DNA of 64,000 nucleotides from Bacillus sp. M6-12 (GCF_002860285.1 NZ_PGVF01000011.1:1-64000); one strand, 5' to 3'. Numbered from the stretch's first letter, positions 43,925 to 53,272 are shown. Numbers and translations: made by a program. Notes: generated from the sequence alone by a model not told the origin.

Positions 43925-45043
43925 TTAGCTTTGTTGACGGGACTGCTTAACCAATTCCTCTTTCACATCCATGGAGGCATTCTGGACAACAAGAGTTCTA
44001 GTAGGAAAAGCAATACTCACGCCTTCTTCCTCCAATATATCCATAATCCTAAAATTCACAGCTTCTTTTATATTCAGATAATCTGCAAAAGATGTTGCTT
44101 TGGTAAAAAAGTATAGATAAACATCAAGGCTTGAATCATTAAAACGGTCGAACCGGGCGAGGATGGTATCGTTATCAACTTCCTCATTTTCACTCAGCAT
44201 CCATTCAATCCGCCTTACAACCGTTTCCAGCTTTTTTCTGGGGGTATCATAAGTCAGCCCCAGATGGAAGGCGACCTGCCGTTTGCCCATTTTGGACCAA
44301 TTGGTAATGGACTCATTAGATAGTGTTGCATTCGGGACAGTAACGAGTGCCTGTGCAAATGTTCGAACCGCCGTACTCCTGAACGAAATATCCTCCACGG
44401 TACCCTCGACGCTTGGAGTTTTGATCCAGTCCCCGATAGTGAATGGTTTTTCTGTGATGATAACTAATCCTCCGAAAAAGTTGCTTACTGTATCTTTGGC
44501 TGCAAGTGCGAAGGCAAGACCGCCAAGTCCCAGTCCCGCAACGAAACCATTCACATTAAAACCCCATTCCTCGGCAATAATGCTGACACATAATGTGAAA
44601 AGGATCAACTTCATCAGCTTTGTGAAAAATGGCAGTACGATCTGATCCACTTCCAGATCGAATCGTTTGATGACCCTTGGAAACAGGATTGCCCATATAG
44701 AACTGATATTAATTAGACCCCATGTTCCCAAAATGATAAAAACGGATCGGAATAACTTAGTTATTGTAGAATCGGATATGAATTCAAACGGGAAATACTT
44801 AATGGCCAGCATGATGCCAAGGAATGCAATTAGCCAGCGGAACGGTTTTTCGAAAGCGAGCAGGATTTGAGCAAGAGTTTCAGTATTCCTCGTTTGGGCA
44901 TAACGCAGGATCATCTTAAATACATATGTAGTGAATATCTTTCTGATAGCCAAAAACAAAAAGAATACTCCAAGAGAAATACCAATGTCTAACCATACTT
45001 GCGCATTATTTAAGACACGAATGGACTCTAATGCTTGGTTCAT
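43925..45043 (-). CDS. MscS family mechanosensitive ion channel
   Basis: A 372-aa inner-membrane channel with five hydrophobic segments. The pore helix region reads GLGGLAFALAAKDTVSNFFGG, followed by the beta domain (KPFTIGDWIKTPSVEGTVEDI, TVPNATLSNESITNWS). It protects against osmotic downshock. ATG 45043 (MNQALES) has AAAGAGGTG upstream; the frame to 45085 adds a poor N-terminus. Confidence 0.9.
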   Translation of the reverse strand: MNQALESIRVLNNAQVWLDIGISLGVFFLFLAIRKIFTTYVFKMILRYAQTRNTETLAQILLAFEKPFRWLIAFLGIMLAIKYFPFEFISDSTITKLFRSVFIILGTWGLINISSIWAILFPRVIKRFDLEVDQIVLPFFTKLMKLILFTLCVSIIAEEWGFNVNGFVAGLGLGGLAFALAAKDTVSNFFGGLVIITEKPFTIGDWIKTPSVEGTVEDISFRSTAVRTFAQALVTVPNATLSNESITNWSKMGKRQVAFHLGLTYDTPRKKLETVVRRIEWMLSENEEVDNDTILARFDRFNDSSLDVYLYFFTKATSFADYLNIKEAVNFRIMDILEEEGVSIAFPTRTLVVQNASMDVKEELVKQSRQQS

Positions 45044-45205
45044 AAACAACACCTCTTTATTGATATGCAATGAAATTTTTATCATATCAGAGTTATCGCA
45101 GTGTTTCTAGTTGGAGATTCTGGAAAAATTTACGGGTAGTATGGAAGAGAATGTCAGTTTGGAGTAACAAAAAAAGCACAGAAGGAAGAAAGGTGCGGAT
45201 GTATT

Positions 45206-46294
45206 GTGGGCATGCTGCGTAAAAAGGCGGTTTTTACTGGAGGAGGTTCTGCAGGTCACGTTACAGTTAATGCAGCGCTCATTCCTGAGTTCCTCAAAAA
45301 TCAATGGGATGTAATATATATAGGATCCAGGACAGGAATTGAAAAAACAATAATTGAAAAGGAATTTCCGGATATACCCTACCATTTCATTTCGGTTGGG
45401 AAGCTGCGAAGGTATTTTTCACTGGAAAATGTGAAAGATCCATTTCGGGTAATGATTGGGGTTGCCCAGGCCTTTCACATCTTAAAACAGGAGTGCCCCG
45501 ACTTTGTATTTTCGAAAGGCGGTTTCGTTTCCGTACCGGTCGTACTTGCTGCAAGGCTTCAAAAGATTCCAGTCATTATTCATGAATCTGATATTACGCC
45601 TGGCTTGGCGAATAAAATTGCTTTTCCTTTTGCAGAGAAGATTTGCACCACTTTTAAAGAAACGGAAAGCTTTCTTCCGAAAGGAAAAACAGTTCATGCA
45701 GGAGCAGTGCTTCGGAATCAAATTTTTAAAGGAAATGCGGCCAAAGGAAAAAGGATCTGCGGATTTATAAAGGATAAGCCAGTCCTGCTTATAATGGGGG
45801 GGAGCTTGGGCGCAGCCAGGATAAATGAAGCGATCATCGATATATTGCCACGGCTGCTAACGGATTTTCAGATTATCCATATCTGTGGAAAGGGAAATGT
45901 CCGCAGTGAGTTGATTCGGCCAGGGTATGCCGCTTTTGAATACGTACATGAAGAGATTTACGATCTTCTGGCGGCGTCAGATATCGTCGTATCACGTGCA
46001 GGCTCCAATTCAATCTTTGAGTTCCTGGCCCTTCAAAAGCCTATGCTGCTCATCCCGCTGAGTCCCAAAGCCTCAAGGGGTGACCAGGTCCTGAATGCTA
46101 AATGCTTCGAACAAGCAGGTTTGGCAATGGTTCTGCAGGAAGAAGAGCTAAGTTCAAGATCGCTTCAGGCTGGAATCTCCGAGTTGTTTAGCCAAAGAAA
46201 CGAATTTTTTGTAAGAATGAATTCATACCGATCCTTTAAAAGAGCCGATGATATGTATAAAATCCTGGTTAGACTTATTCAGCCAAGAAAATAA
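45206..46294 (+). CDS. MurG-like UDP-GlcNAc undecaprenyl-PP-MurNAc-pentapeptide transferase
   Basis: A 362-aa GT28 enzyme: FTGGGSAGHVTVNAAL at the N-terminal donor-acceptor loop, SKGGFVSVPVVLAA, HESDITPGLANK and GGSLGA are the MurG hallmarks. It would add GlcNAc to lipid I at the inner membrane face. It sits far from any division/cell-wall cluster, so it is probably a second MurG-type gene; whether the main murG exists elsewhere cannot be seen. Start is GTG 45206 or ATG 45212; AGGTG precedes both. Confidence 0.88.
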   Translation: MGMLRKKAVFTGGGSAGHVTVNAALIPEFLKNQWDVIYIGSRTGIEKTIIEKEFPDIPYHFISVGKLRRYFSLENVKDPFRVMIGVAQAFHILKQECPDFVFSKGGFVSVPVVLAARLQKIPVIIHESDITPGLANKIAFPFAEKICTTFKETESFLPKGKTVHAGAVLRNQIFKGNAAKGKRICGFIKDKPVLLIMGGSLGAARINEAIIDILPRLLTDFQIIHICGKGNVRSELIRPGYAAFEYVHEEIYDLLAASDIVVSRAGSNSIFEFLALQKPMLLIPLSPKASRGDQVLNAKCFEQAGLAMVLQEEELSSRSLQAGISELFSQRNEFFVRMNSYRSFKRADDMYKILVRLIQPRK

Positions 46295-46359
46295 ACTGTC
46301 ATTTTTTATCTTTTCCCCGCATATCGTTATAGAAGACAAGCTCTCGAGGAGGAAAAGAT

Positions 46360-46509
46360 ATGGCGTACCAATATTCCAAAGGCTGGTTCATTCAGCAATT
46401 AAAAGCGGTCGGGATCACAAAGCATCCTATTGAAAGAAGAAAGCTTGAATCGTATAAAACATACATATTAAGAAACCTGTATGCTGAAAAAATTGAAAAA
46501 AAGCAGTGA
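46360..46509 (+). CDS. yflJ: YflJ family (DUF2639) small protein
   Basis: A 49-aa basic protein, MAYQYSKGWFIQQLKAVGI then KHPIERRKLESYKTY and LRNL, the pattern of the YflJ/DUF2639 family. AGGAGG precedes ATG 46360. Function unknown; ends at a strong terminator. Confidence 0.85.
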   Translation: MAYQYSKGWFIQQLKAVGITKHPIERRKLESYKTYILRNLYAEKIEKKQ

Positions 46510-46514
46510 ATCCT

Positions 46515-46554
46515 AAAAAGCCTGAAACCGTTCACAACGAGTTTCGGGCTTTTT
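46515..46554 (+). terminator. Terminator after yflJ
   Basis: AAAAAGCC plus GAAAC pairs with GTTTC plus GGCTTTTT (46541-46554). Confidence 0.85.
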
Positions 46555-46651
46555 AAAATCTGATAAATATAAAATTTAGACAGTATACTTATGAAAATGC
46601 TCTCCTTTGTGGAAGATAGAATCAAGAACCTTATGGAGGGAGGAGTTTACG

Positions 46652-46807
46652 ATGGAATTTTCGCTAAATCGGATCAATCCTAACCAGACTCAAGTTATTT
46701 TCTCTGATGGACGTTTTGAAACACTAACAAATGAAGAACTGGAACATTTGATGCTAACTGAAACCTTTGACGGGGGTTCAGGGAAGGGTGAATATTTGGA
46801 TCTTTGA
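46652..46807 (+). CDS. Unknown 51-aa protein
   Basis: A small acidic protein starting MEFSLNRINPNQTQV. GGAGGGAGGAG lies upstream of ATG 46652, one of the strongest ribosome sites in the window, which supports translation. No family recognised. Confidence 0.65.
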   Translation: MEFSLNRINPNQTQVIFSDGRFETLTNEELEHLMLTETFDGGSGKGEYLDL

Positions 46808-46824
46808 ACTAGCGGAGAACAAGA

Positions 46825-46850
46825 AACCCTGCCGGCTGTCCGGCAGGGTT
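46825..46850. terminator. Bidirectional terminator
   Basis: AACCCTGCCGG (46825-46835) pairs perfectly with CCGGCAGGGTT (46840-46850). It serves the small gene and the convergent GNAT gene. Confidence 0.85.
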
Positions 46851-46880
46851 TGGCTGTGCGATAAAATGGAACTCTGGAGG

Positions 46881-47441
46881 TCATGCCTCAAGCAGCTGCT
46901 GTGAGTCATCCTGGCTGCTGTCCTGGCGCATAATGTATAAGTGAAACAGGTCTCGGGGGATTTCGTATAAATCATAAATCTCTTCAGAACTATTGAGCCT
47001 TTCATACAGTGACTGCCTTGATTCATTTGCTTTTACAACATATGGGAGTTTTTCAGCAGCTTTAATTGAGCGCACATTTACTTTCCTGATTCTCATGAAA
47101 ATTGTTTCTATATCAAGTTCAAAAAATAATTCATTAAAGAATGCTTCCTTGGCAATAGAATTATAGCCCCTGCCATGAAACGGTTTTCCAAGCCAAGTGC
47201 CAAGAAATCCAGCTTTATCCTCTATATCATAAAGGGAGATCGTGCCGATCGGTGATCCCCATTCATCAAGGATCGTCCGGGATATAAGTTCGCCGGCTTC
47301 TTCCTGCTCTATGGTTTGTTTTGTAACGAAAACATATTCTTCGTAAGAATGTGCTTTATGGCGCACGAAAGGGAAGACATCTGGATGCTTCATAAAGTCA
47401 TAAAGAACATGACAGTCGGCGAATTCTCTCTTTTTTAACAT
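46881..47441 (-). CDS. GNAT N-acetyltransferase with a structured leader
   Basis: A 186-aa GNAT of the RimJ/RimL kind: GTISLYDIEDKAGFLGTWLG, then the acetyl-CoA region FHGRGYNSIAKEAFF and MRIRKVNVRSIKAAEKL. ATG 47441 has GGAGGGG at ideal distance; the frame to 47489 starts inside the leader hairpin. The substrate is unknown. Its leader (47442-47587) contains a tRNA-like fold and a long alternative hairpin, so it is probably regulated at the RNA level. Confidence 0.85.
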   Translation of the reverse strand: MLKKREFADCHVLYDFMKHPDVFPFVRHKAHSYEEYVFVTKQTIEQEEAGELISRTILDEWGSPIGTISLYDIEDKAGFLGTWLGKPFHGRGYNSIAKEAFFNELFFELDIETIFMRIRKVNVRSIKAAEKLPYVVKANESRQSLYERLNSSEEIYDLYEIPRDLFHLYIMRQDSSQDDSQQLLEA

Positions 47442-47483
47442 TTTTTCCCCTCCAAAAATGAGGGCAGTCCTTATGCGTCTGCC

Positions 47484-47587
47484 TCCCACCCTCGAAATTT
47501 TTTAAACGAGCATCAAAAAATTTCGGGGTGGGAATCGAACCCACTAGAACCGGAGAATCCGGTGGCGCACCATTTGCCTTCCCTATA
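47484..47587 (-). ncRNA. tRNA-like element and long alternative hairpin in GNAT leader
   Basis: Read on the minus strand from 47587 to 47521: TATAGGG, two bases, D-arm GGC-(9, containing GG)-GCC, ACCGG-ATTCT-CCGGT, TCTA, T-arm GTGGG-TTCGATT-CCCAC and CCCGAAA. Acceptor halves pair at 5 of 7 positions. The anticodon loop has five bases, not seven, so it cannot be a decoding tRNA. The T-arm 3' side plus acceptor also pairs with 47484-47503, forming a 19-20 bp hairpin with one bulge and an 11-base loop. The GNAT ribosome site follows. Either a regulatory tRNA mimic or a decayed tRNA gene. Confidence 0.55.
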
Positions 47588-47830
47588 TTGTTTGTAATCA
47601 ATATTGAAATGTTGTAATAAAAAAATATTTCCTAGAAGGTATAATACTAAAAAAAATAAAAAAAGGAAATAGGTATTTTACTATTTTTTTTCGTCAAATT
47701 TTGCCCATTTTATGAAGCTGGCGGAGGGGTATTTTTTTTATTTCCTTTTCCCAAATTCAGTCAGTTCCAGTTCCTTTACCGCTGTAGTGAAAAAGGGATG
47801 TTTTTAGAGAAACGAACGTTTTTTGGAACA
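47588..47830. other. Gene-free stretch
   Basis: AT-rich sequence between the GNAT leader and uppP, with T- and A-runs but no supported gene. A minus-strand promoter for the GNAT leader must lie in the left part; I cannot place it reliably. Confidence 0.4.
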
Positions 47831-48622
47831 TTAAAATATCCCCGTAAATTGAAGTGCAAGGACTATCGCTCCCAAAGCCCAAACATATATTGAAAAAACT
47901 TTCAGTGACTTCTTTTTAAGATAGGAGATCATCCAGACCACAGCAATGTAGCCGAAGAAGGCAGAGGACAATGTAGCAACAAACAGCCCGGTAAAGCCAA
48001 CTTGTTCCGTTTGCCCGCTAAGCACATCGCCAAACTGAAGAACTATTCCGCCTGTAATAGCCGGAATTGATAAAAGGAATGAAAAGTAGGCTGCTGTGGC
48101 CCGGTCGAATTTGCATAATAAGCCTGCAGCAATCGTTAAGCCTGAACGTGACAATGCCGGCATAATCGCCGCAGCCTGAAAGGTGCCGACAATCAGTGCG
48201 TCCTTAACTGATATGTCTTCCAATTGTTTTCTTCCCTTCTTGGCGCTGTCAGCGAACCAGAGAATGAACCCTGTGGCGAGGAACTCCCAGCCGATTGTGA
48301 CGCCGGTTTTAGATAGGGAATCGAACCAATCGCCAAGCAGCAGCCCGGCAATGACCGCCGGAATGGTTCCGGCAACTAGAAGCAATGTCATCCTGGAAAA
48401 TGGTTTTTTCAACAGCGAGAAAAGATCGTCTTTGTAGACTGCGATTAGTGCAATCAACGTTCCGATGTGCAGCATCGTATCCAATGTGAGACCGGCTTCA
48501 TCCAGCCCGAACAAATGCCTCCCTAAGTACAAATGGCCGGTACTGGAAATGGGCAGGAACTCTGTAAGCCCTTGAATAATTCCGAGTATAAATGCCTGAA
48601 ATTCAGATAACAATCCCTTCAC
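47831..48622 (-). CDS. uppP: Undecaprenyl-diphosphatase UppP (BacA)
   Basis: A 263-aa membrane enzyme that recycles the C55-PP lipid carrier for cell-wall synthesis; extra copies raise bacitracin resistance. Both family signatures are present: GLTEFLPISSTGHL with the conserved glutamate and serine, and MPALSRSGLTIAAGL. Start is GTG 48622 (AGGA upstream on the minus strand). It is a single gene. Confidence 0.94.
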   Translation of the reverse strand: MKGLLSEFQAFILGIIQGLTEFLPISSTGHLYLGRHLFGLDEAGLTLDTMLHIGTLIALIAVYKDDLFSLLKKPFSRMTLLLVAGTIPAVIAGLLLGDWFDSLSKTGVTIGWEFLATGFILWFADSAKKGRKQLEDISVKDALIVGTFQAAAIMPALSRSGLTIAAGLLCKFDRATAAYFSFLLSIPAITGGIVLQFGDVLSGQTEQVGFTGLFVATLSSAFFGYIAVVWMISYLKKKSLKVFSIYVWALGAIVLALQFTGIF

Positions 48623-48772
48623 CTAATTTCCTATAAATTTGGACATCCTTTTCCCATTTTTATGCATAAGCTTTCTTAACATGCTTATATTTCAGGTAAT
48701 GTGGAACAAAGTGAAACCTCGGAAAGGAGTTATCCGTAATAAAATCAGAAAGAAGAAAGCGGGGGAATAGTA

Positions 48773-49093
48773 ATGGCAGATCAAAATGAAAAGTTGCTTG
48801 CTGCGGCCATTTATGTAGTCAGCTTCTTTACGGCTTTCATCGGGCCGCTGGTTATTTGGCTTATCAAGAAAAATGAATCAGCCTACATTGATTATCATGG
48901 AAGAGAGTATTTAAATTTCCTGATTTCCTATTCACTGTATGGCTTTGTTGGCGGCATGCTGACATTGATTTTTATCGGCTGGCTGATATTGCCGGCCGTA
49001 GCGCTTCTCGGTTTCATTTTTACCATAATCGGAGCTGTCAAAGCTGCTGAAGGAGTGAAATACAGAATTCCATTTGTGTTCAGGATTCTGTAG
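48773..49093 (+). CDS. DUF4870 (Tic20-like) small membrane protein
   Basis: A 106-aa protein with three hydrophobic segments and the conserved YIDYHGREYLNFLISYSLYG stretch of DUF4870. GGGGG precedes ATG 48773. Function unknown. Confidence 0.82.
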   Translation: MADQNEKLLAAAIYVVSFFTAFIGPLVIWLIKKNESAYIDYHGREYLNFLISYSLYGFVGGMLTLIFIGWLILPAVALLGFIFTIIGAVKAAEGVKYRIPFVFRIL

Positions 49094-49195
49094 GTCCTGC
49101 CTTTCTAAAGACAGGAACTTGTACTAATTTTCTGCCGCGGCTCATATCATGATATGAGTAACTATCTAAACCTTTGGGCCTGTGGGGAGTGAGTT

Positions 49196-50005
49196 ATGAA
49201 TATAAGGCAGTATTACAGAAAAATCTCTCATATTTGTTTTCAAGCGGCATGGATTTCACTCACGCTGTCTATTTTATTCTTCTTTTTACATGCGGCAGGC
49301 GTTCTGTCAGGTCATATCCTGGCGATTGTGCTGCCGTTTATTATGATAAGCATCGGAAATTATATTAGCTTCAGGGTATTCGATACAAGGGCCCAGGAGC
49401 TCCCAAGTGGATGGCCTCTTTTGAATGAGGAAAGCAAGCTTTTTGATGAGCGGCATCTTTTATTTGCATTTATGCCGGCACCAACACTGCGGGCGGTTCT
49501 TTTTTCTCCAAATGGGAAGGCTGTCGGGGAAATTAGGGATCAAAACATGAAATGGTATATGTGGATGATTCCTAATTCGCTGTCACTGCTTCTTCCCAAA
49601 AAGTATGGTTTATATAATAGCGATGGTACGCTGGTTGGCGCGTACATTTTTAAATGGGGACTTTTTCAAAAAGCTTCAATAAAGGATCAAAACGGTAAAG
49701 ATATAGGATATTATCGGGAATCAAGGAAGGTATCTTTATTCAGGCTGAAGGGAATGATAGTTAGTCCGGATGGTAAACCTTGGTTCGCCATCGATGCGGG
49801 CGGCCTTTTGCAGGATTTTCAGCTGACAAATGCTGTTGGGATTCCGCTGGTAACATATAAAAAAGGATGGATGCCGCTAGAATGGGGAAACCGGTTTAAG
49901 GATTCCAATACGCCAATAATCTCCTTTCATGATAGTGCAACGGCTAACGATAAAATTGCGGCACTCGGCTTTTGCGCGGCGGCCCTTCACCACCGGAGCA
50001 ACTAA
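49196..50005 (+). CDS. Unknown membrane protein with LURP/tubby-like C-terminal domain
   Basis: A 269-aa protein. Two membrane segments lie near residues 15-55; the rest is a beta-rich domain with repeated short turns (SPNGKAVGEI, NSDGTLVGAY, DQNGKDIGYY, SPDGKPWFAI). Such evenly spaced hairpins recall the LURP-one/tubby-like fold of scramblase relatives, but no diagnostic motif proves it. GGGGAG precedes ATG 49196. Confidence 0.6.
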   Translation: MNIRQYYRKISHICFQAAWISLTLSILFFFLHAAGVLSGHILAIVLPFIMISIGNYISFRVFDTRAQELPSGWPLLNEESKLFDERHLLFAFMPAPTLRAVLFSPNGKAVGEIRDQNMKWYMWMIPNSLSLLLPKKYGLYNSDGTLVGAYIFKWGLFQKASIKDQNGKDIGYYRESRKVSLFRLKGMIVSPDGKPWFAIDAGGLLQDFQLTNAVGIPLVTYKKGWMPLEWGNRFKDSNTPIISFHDSATANDKIAALGFCAAALHHRSN

Positions 50006-50073
50006 AGCCTTCTTGGAAGATTTTTTTCGTGGGGTTTGTTATAATTAAAAAAATACATAAATGTGGTGATAAT

Positions 50074-50640
50074 ATGACATTACTTAGTGAAATCCTTGAC
50101 TACAATGAAGCGTTTGTGAGAAAAAAAGAATATTTGGAATACAGTACAGACAAGTTCCCGGACAAACGGATGATCATTATCAGCTGTATGGATACCCGTC
50201 TAGTGGAACTTCTTCCAAAATCAATGAATATTCGAAATGGCGATGTGAAATTCATTAAGACTGCCGGTGCTGTTGTTTCTCATCCTTTTGGAAGCGTAAT
50301 GCGAAGTGTTTTAGTAGCTGCTTATGAATTAAAAGCGGATGAGGTATTCGTTATTGGCCATTATGATTGCGGGATGTCTGCTATCAATGCAGATGTTCTC
50401 CTGGAGAAAATGACAAACAGGGGAATCTCAAAGGAGACGATCTCTACGCTTGAAAACTCCGGTATTCATTTAAAGCACTGGCTAAGAGGCTTTGATAATG
50501 TGGCAGATAGCGTGCAAAACAGCGTCAGCATAATCAAAAACCATCCGCTGCTGCCAAAAGATGTGGCCATCCATGGACTGGTGATTTCGCCGCAAACAGG
50601 GAAACTGGATGTAATTGTTGATGGGTATAAACAAGATTAA
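50074..50640 (+). CDS. ytiB: Beta-type carbonic anhydrase
   Basis: A 188-aa beta-carbonic anhydrase interconverting CO2 and bicarbonate. Zinc ligands: C in ISCMDTR, H and C in GHYDCGM; the D-R dyad is in CMDTR. It is close to YtiB of B. subtilis, which likewise neighbours the purine permease gene ytiP/pbuO. The ribosome site (GGTGAT) is weak. ATG 50074 is the first in-frame ATG after an AT-rich leader with a TATAAT at about 50039. Confidence 0.9.
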   Translation: MTLLSEILDYNEAFVRKKEYLEYSTDKFPDKRMIIISCMDTRLVELLPKSMNIRNGDVKFIKTAGAVVSHPFGSVMRSVLVAAYELKADEVFVIGHYDCGMSAINADVLLEKMTNRGISKETISTLENSGIHLKHWLRGFDNVADSVQNSVSIIKNHPLLPKDVAIHGLVISPQTGKLDVIVDGYKQD

Positions 50641-50696
50641 TTAACACAGTCTGCGTTTATACATAAGCGGTATTAGCCTTCAAAGTGTATACCAAT

Positions 50697-50741
50697 AAAA
50701 GGACGGCCCGTACTGAAAGAATATTACGGGGCGTCCTTTTT
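50697..50741 (+). terminator. Terminator after carbonic anhydrase gene
   Basis: AAAAGGACG plus CCCGTA pairs with TACGGG plus CGTCCTTTT, followed by TATTTTT. Confidence 0.88.
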
Positions 50742-50847
50742 ATTTTTAAGGCTCTGTTAAAGGTTAATGTTGATATTTAAAGAAACAACAGAACTTCAAT
50801 AAAGCTGGAAGTTCCGTTGTTTCTATAACGATATTATTTTCTTCGAA

Positions 50848-51702
50848 TTAATTAACGCCGATACAGCCATGTATCATACAAAAAAACTTAAAAGGGACTG
50901 TTATACAATCTATTCGGAAGAACTCGATTTAAATGCTTCATACAAGCTTACAATCGAACAGGATCTGAAACAAGCTATCGAGAAAAATGAACTTGAATTA
51001 TACTATCAGCCGATAAAAGATTTGAAGACTGGAAAAATTATATCTGTCGAGGCATTAATTCGCTGGCATCATCCAAAACTTGGTTTGGTGCCGCCGAGCG
51101 ATTTTATCCCGGTTGCCGAGGAAAGTGGCCAAATTATATCCATTGGAGCGTGGGTGTTAAAAGCAGCATGCCGCCAGAATAGAATATGGCAGGATTCAGG
51201 AATAGGGCCTTTTAAAGTAGCTGTAAATATATCAACCAAACAATTACAGTACTCCAGTTTTGTGGATACTGTGATACAAGTGCTGGAAGAAACGAATCTG
51301 GCGCCGAAATGGCTGGAACTTGAGGTAACGGAAAGCATCTTATTGGATGATAGCGACTTTATAAAAGATAGTCTTTCAAAGTTAAAAGAAGTGGGCCTGG
51401 CCATATCCATCGATGATTTTGGAACAGGATATACTTCTCTAAGCTACCTTCGCCAATACCCGTTTGATAAAGTGAAAATTGACCGCTGTTTTATTGATGA
51501 CATCAATCGGGACCTAAATTGAAAAAGGATAACATCAGCGATTATCTCGCTTGCGCATACATTAAATATGAATGTAGTTGCGGAAGGGATAGAAAACGAT
51601 GTTCAACTGAACTATCTAATGGAGGAGAGCTGTGATGAGGGACAGGGATACTTCTTTAGCAGGCCACTTCCGGTCCACTTAGTTAAACAGAACTTAACAT
51701 GA
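50848..51702 (+). pseudogene. Truncated and frameshifted GGDEF-EAL gene
   Basis: The sequence starts with the last residues of a GGDEF domain (NADTAMYHTKK) and then an EAL domain: ELYYQPIKDLKTG, SVEALIRWHHP, DDFGTGYTSLSYL. The frame breaks near 51521; the lost end (NVVAEGIENDVQLNYL, GQGYFFSRPLP) continues in another phase to a stop at 51700-51702. There is no upstream sensor or GGDEF core and no good start, so this is a relic of a c-di-GMP enzyme. Confidence 0.88.
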
Positions 51703-51705
51703 CGT

Positions 51706-51740
51706 AAAAAAGAAGCTGCTTTCGTTTCAGCTTCTTTTTT
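51706..51740 (+). terminator. Terminator after the EAL relic
   Basis: AAAAGAAGCTG pairs with CAGCTTCTTTT and is followed by T residues. Confidence 0.85.
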
Positions 51741-51919
51741 TAAGCTCTTTAAACAGGATGATACAAATGAAAATAATAATGATGGGCTGCAAGGGGACAC
51801 TAAATAATAAAAATATAGGCATTCTTCTTGCTAACCGTTTATTTTCTGCTAAAATCACAAGGTGTGGTTTGTCACTTAAACAAACGGGTGGGAGAGGGAT
51901 ACATTAAATAAGGTGCAGC

Positions 51920-53221
51920 ATGAAAAATTCATTATTAGAGCGGGTATTCAAGTTAACGGAGAGCGGCACAAGCCCCGGGCGTGAAGTACTTGCCGGTTTC
52001 GTCAGCTATTTTACGATTGTGTATATAGCAGTGGTGAATGGTCTGATACTGTCAGAGGGCGGCATCCCCATGGAGGGGGCGATTCTGGCAACAGTCCTTT
52101 TATCTGCTGTCAGCTGTATTTTGGTTGGCTTTTGGTCGAATGTTCCGATTATCCTTGTTCCAGGAATGGGTCTAAACGCTTTCTTCTCTTACACTATGGT
52201 GCATAGCATGGGACTTTCCTGGCAATCGGCGCTCGGTGTAGTTTTTGTCTCCGGATTGATTTTCACGTTCCTGTCTTTTAGCCGGTTTTCAATATTGCTT
52301 AGCGAATCGATACCTGATTCTTTAAAAGAAGCGATCACGGTTGGGCTCGGTTTATTTTTAATTTTGCTCGGGCTTGAAAAGGGAGGAATCGTGGTAAAGG
52401 GAGAAGCGACGATTCTGGCGCTCGGAGATTTCAGCCAGCCGCAAGTAATCGCTTCAATTCTTACGGTATTGGTGGCGTTTATTCTTTTTATCAGAAATGT
52501 GCGCGGGAATTTTTTAATCACTATCATAGCGGGCTGCGGAATTGCTTATGGGCTTGGAACACTAGACCTTTCTCAGCTATCGTTTCAGCAGTCCGATTTT
52601 AAGGCATACGGTGAAGTCTTCGGAGCTTTTTCGTTTGAACAAGCAGCCGGCGTTCCGTTCTGGACTGCGGTTTTCTCATTAACAATGGTATTGGTGTTTG
52701 AGAACATTGGCCTTGTACATGGACATGTGAACAGCATCAAAAAACCGGAATTATATCAAAAGGCGTTCCAGTCTACCGGCTTATCAGTCCTTTTATCCGG
52801 AATTTTCGGTTCCAGTCCTACGGTAGCAAGCGTGGAAACGGCAGCAGGAGTAGCTTCTGGGGGACGTACAGGATTGACTGCCATAACAACTGGGGTTTTG
52901 TTTGCAGCATCCATCTTCTTCATTCCGCTGATAAAAATAATACCGGATAGCGCCATTGCTCCGATTTTAATCATCATCGGGATTTTGATGCTTCAAAACA
53001 TTAAGAATTTAGAGCTGAAGGATTTTTCGGAAGCCATTCCAGCCTTTCTGACCATCACGCTCATTCCCTTTACTTACAGCATTGCTGATGGAATGGCAAT
53101 CGGGTTTATCGTGTACCCGTTATTAAAGATCACGCTTGGCAAAGGAAAAGATGTATCGATTATCATGTATATCATAGCAGGATTGTTTCTGGCCAATTTC
53201 TTTGTGAATATAATGGGCTAA
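51920..53221 (+). CDS. pbuO: NCS2/AzgA family purine permease
   Basis: A 433-aa transporter of the AzgA-like group that imports hypoxanthine, guanine or adenine. It has about 13 membrane segments and the family stretches GFVSYFTIVYIAVVNG, PGMGLNAFFSY and SSPTVASVETAAGVASGGRTG. Neighbouring carbonic anhydrase supports the B. subtilis ytiP (pbuO) assignment. AAGGTG precedes ATG 51920. No purine riboswitch is evident in the 217-base upstream gap. Confidence 0.85.
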   Translation: MKNSLLERVFKLTESGTSPGREVLAGFVSYFTIVYIAVVNGLILSEGGIPMEGAILATVLLSAVSCILVGFWSNVPIILVPGMGLNAFFSYTMVHSMGLSWQSALGVVFVSGLIFTFLSFSRFSILLSESIPDSLKEAITVGLGLFLILLGLEKGGIVVKGEATILALGDFSQPQVIASILTVLVAFILFIRNVRGNFLITIIAGCGIAYGLGTLDLSQLSFQQSDFKAYGEVFGAFSFEQAAGVPFWTAVFSLTMVLVFENIGLVHGHVNSIKKPELYQKAFQSTGLSVLLSGIFGSSPTVASVETAAGVASGGRTGLTAITTGVLFAASIFFIPLIKIIPDSAIAPILIIIGILMLQNIKNLELKDFSEAIPAFLTITLIPFTYSIADGMAIGFIVYPLLKITLGKGKDVSIIMYIIAGLFLANFFVNIMG

Positions 53222-53230
53222 CTTTACGTA

Positions 53231-53272
53231 AAGCATAGTGCTGACAGGATTTCTGTCTGCGCTATGCTTTTT
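53231..53272 (+). terminator. Terminator after purine permease
   Basis: AAGCATAG (53231-53238) pairs with CTATGCTT (53262-53269), and inner CAG/CTG segments add pairs; T-run follows. Confidence 0.85.

Noticed and set aside
47521..47587. Functional tRNA gene
   Set aside because: Five-base anticodon loop, two acceptor mismatches and no 3' CCA; kept only as a tRNA-like element.
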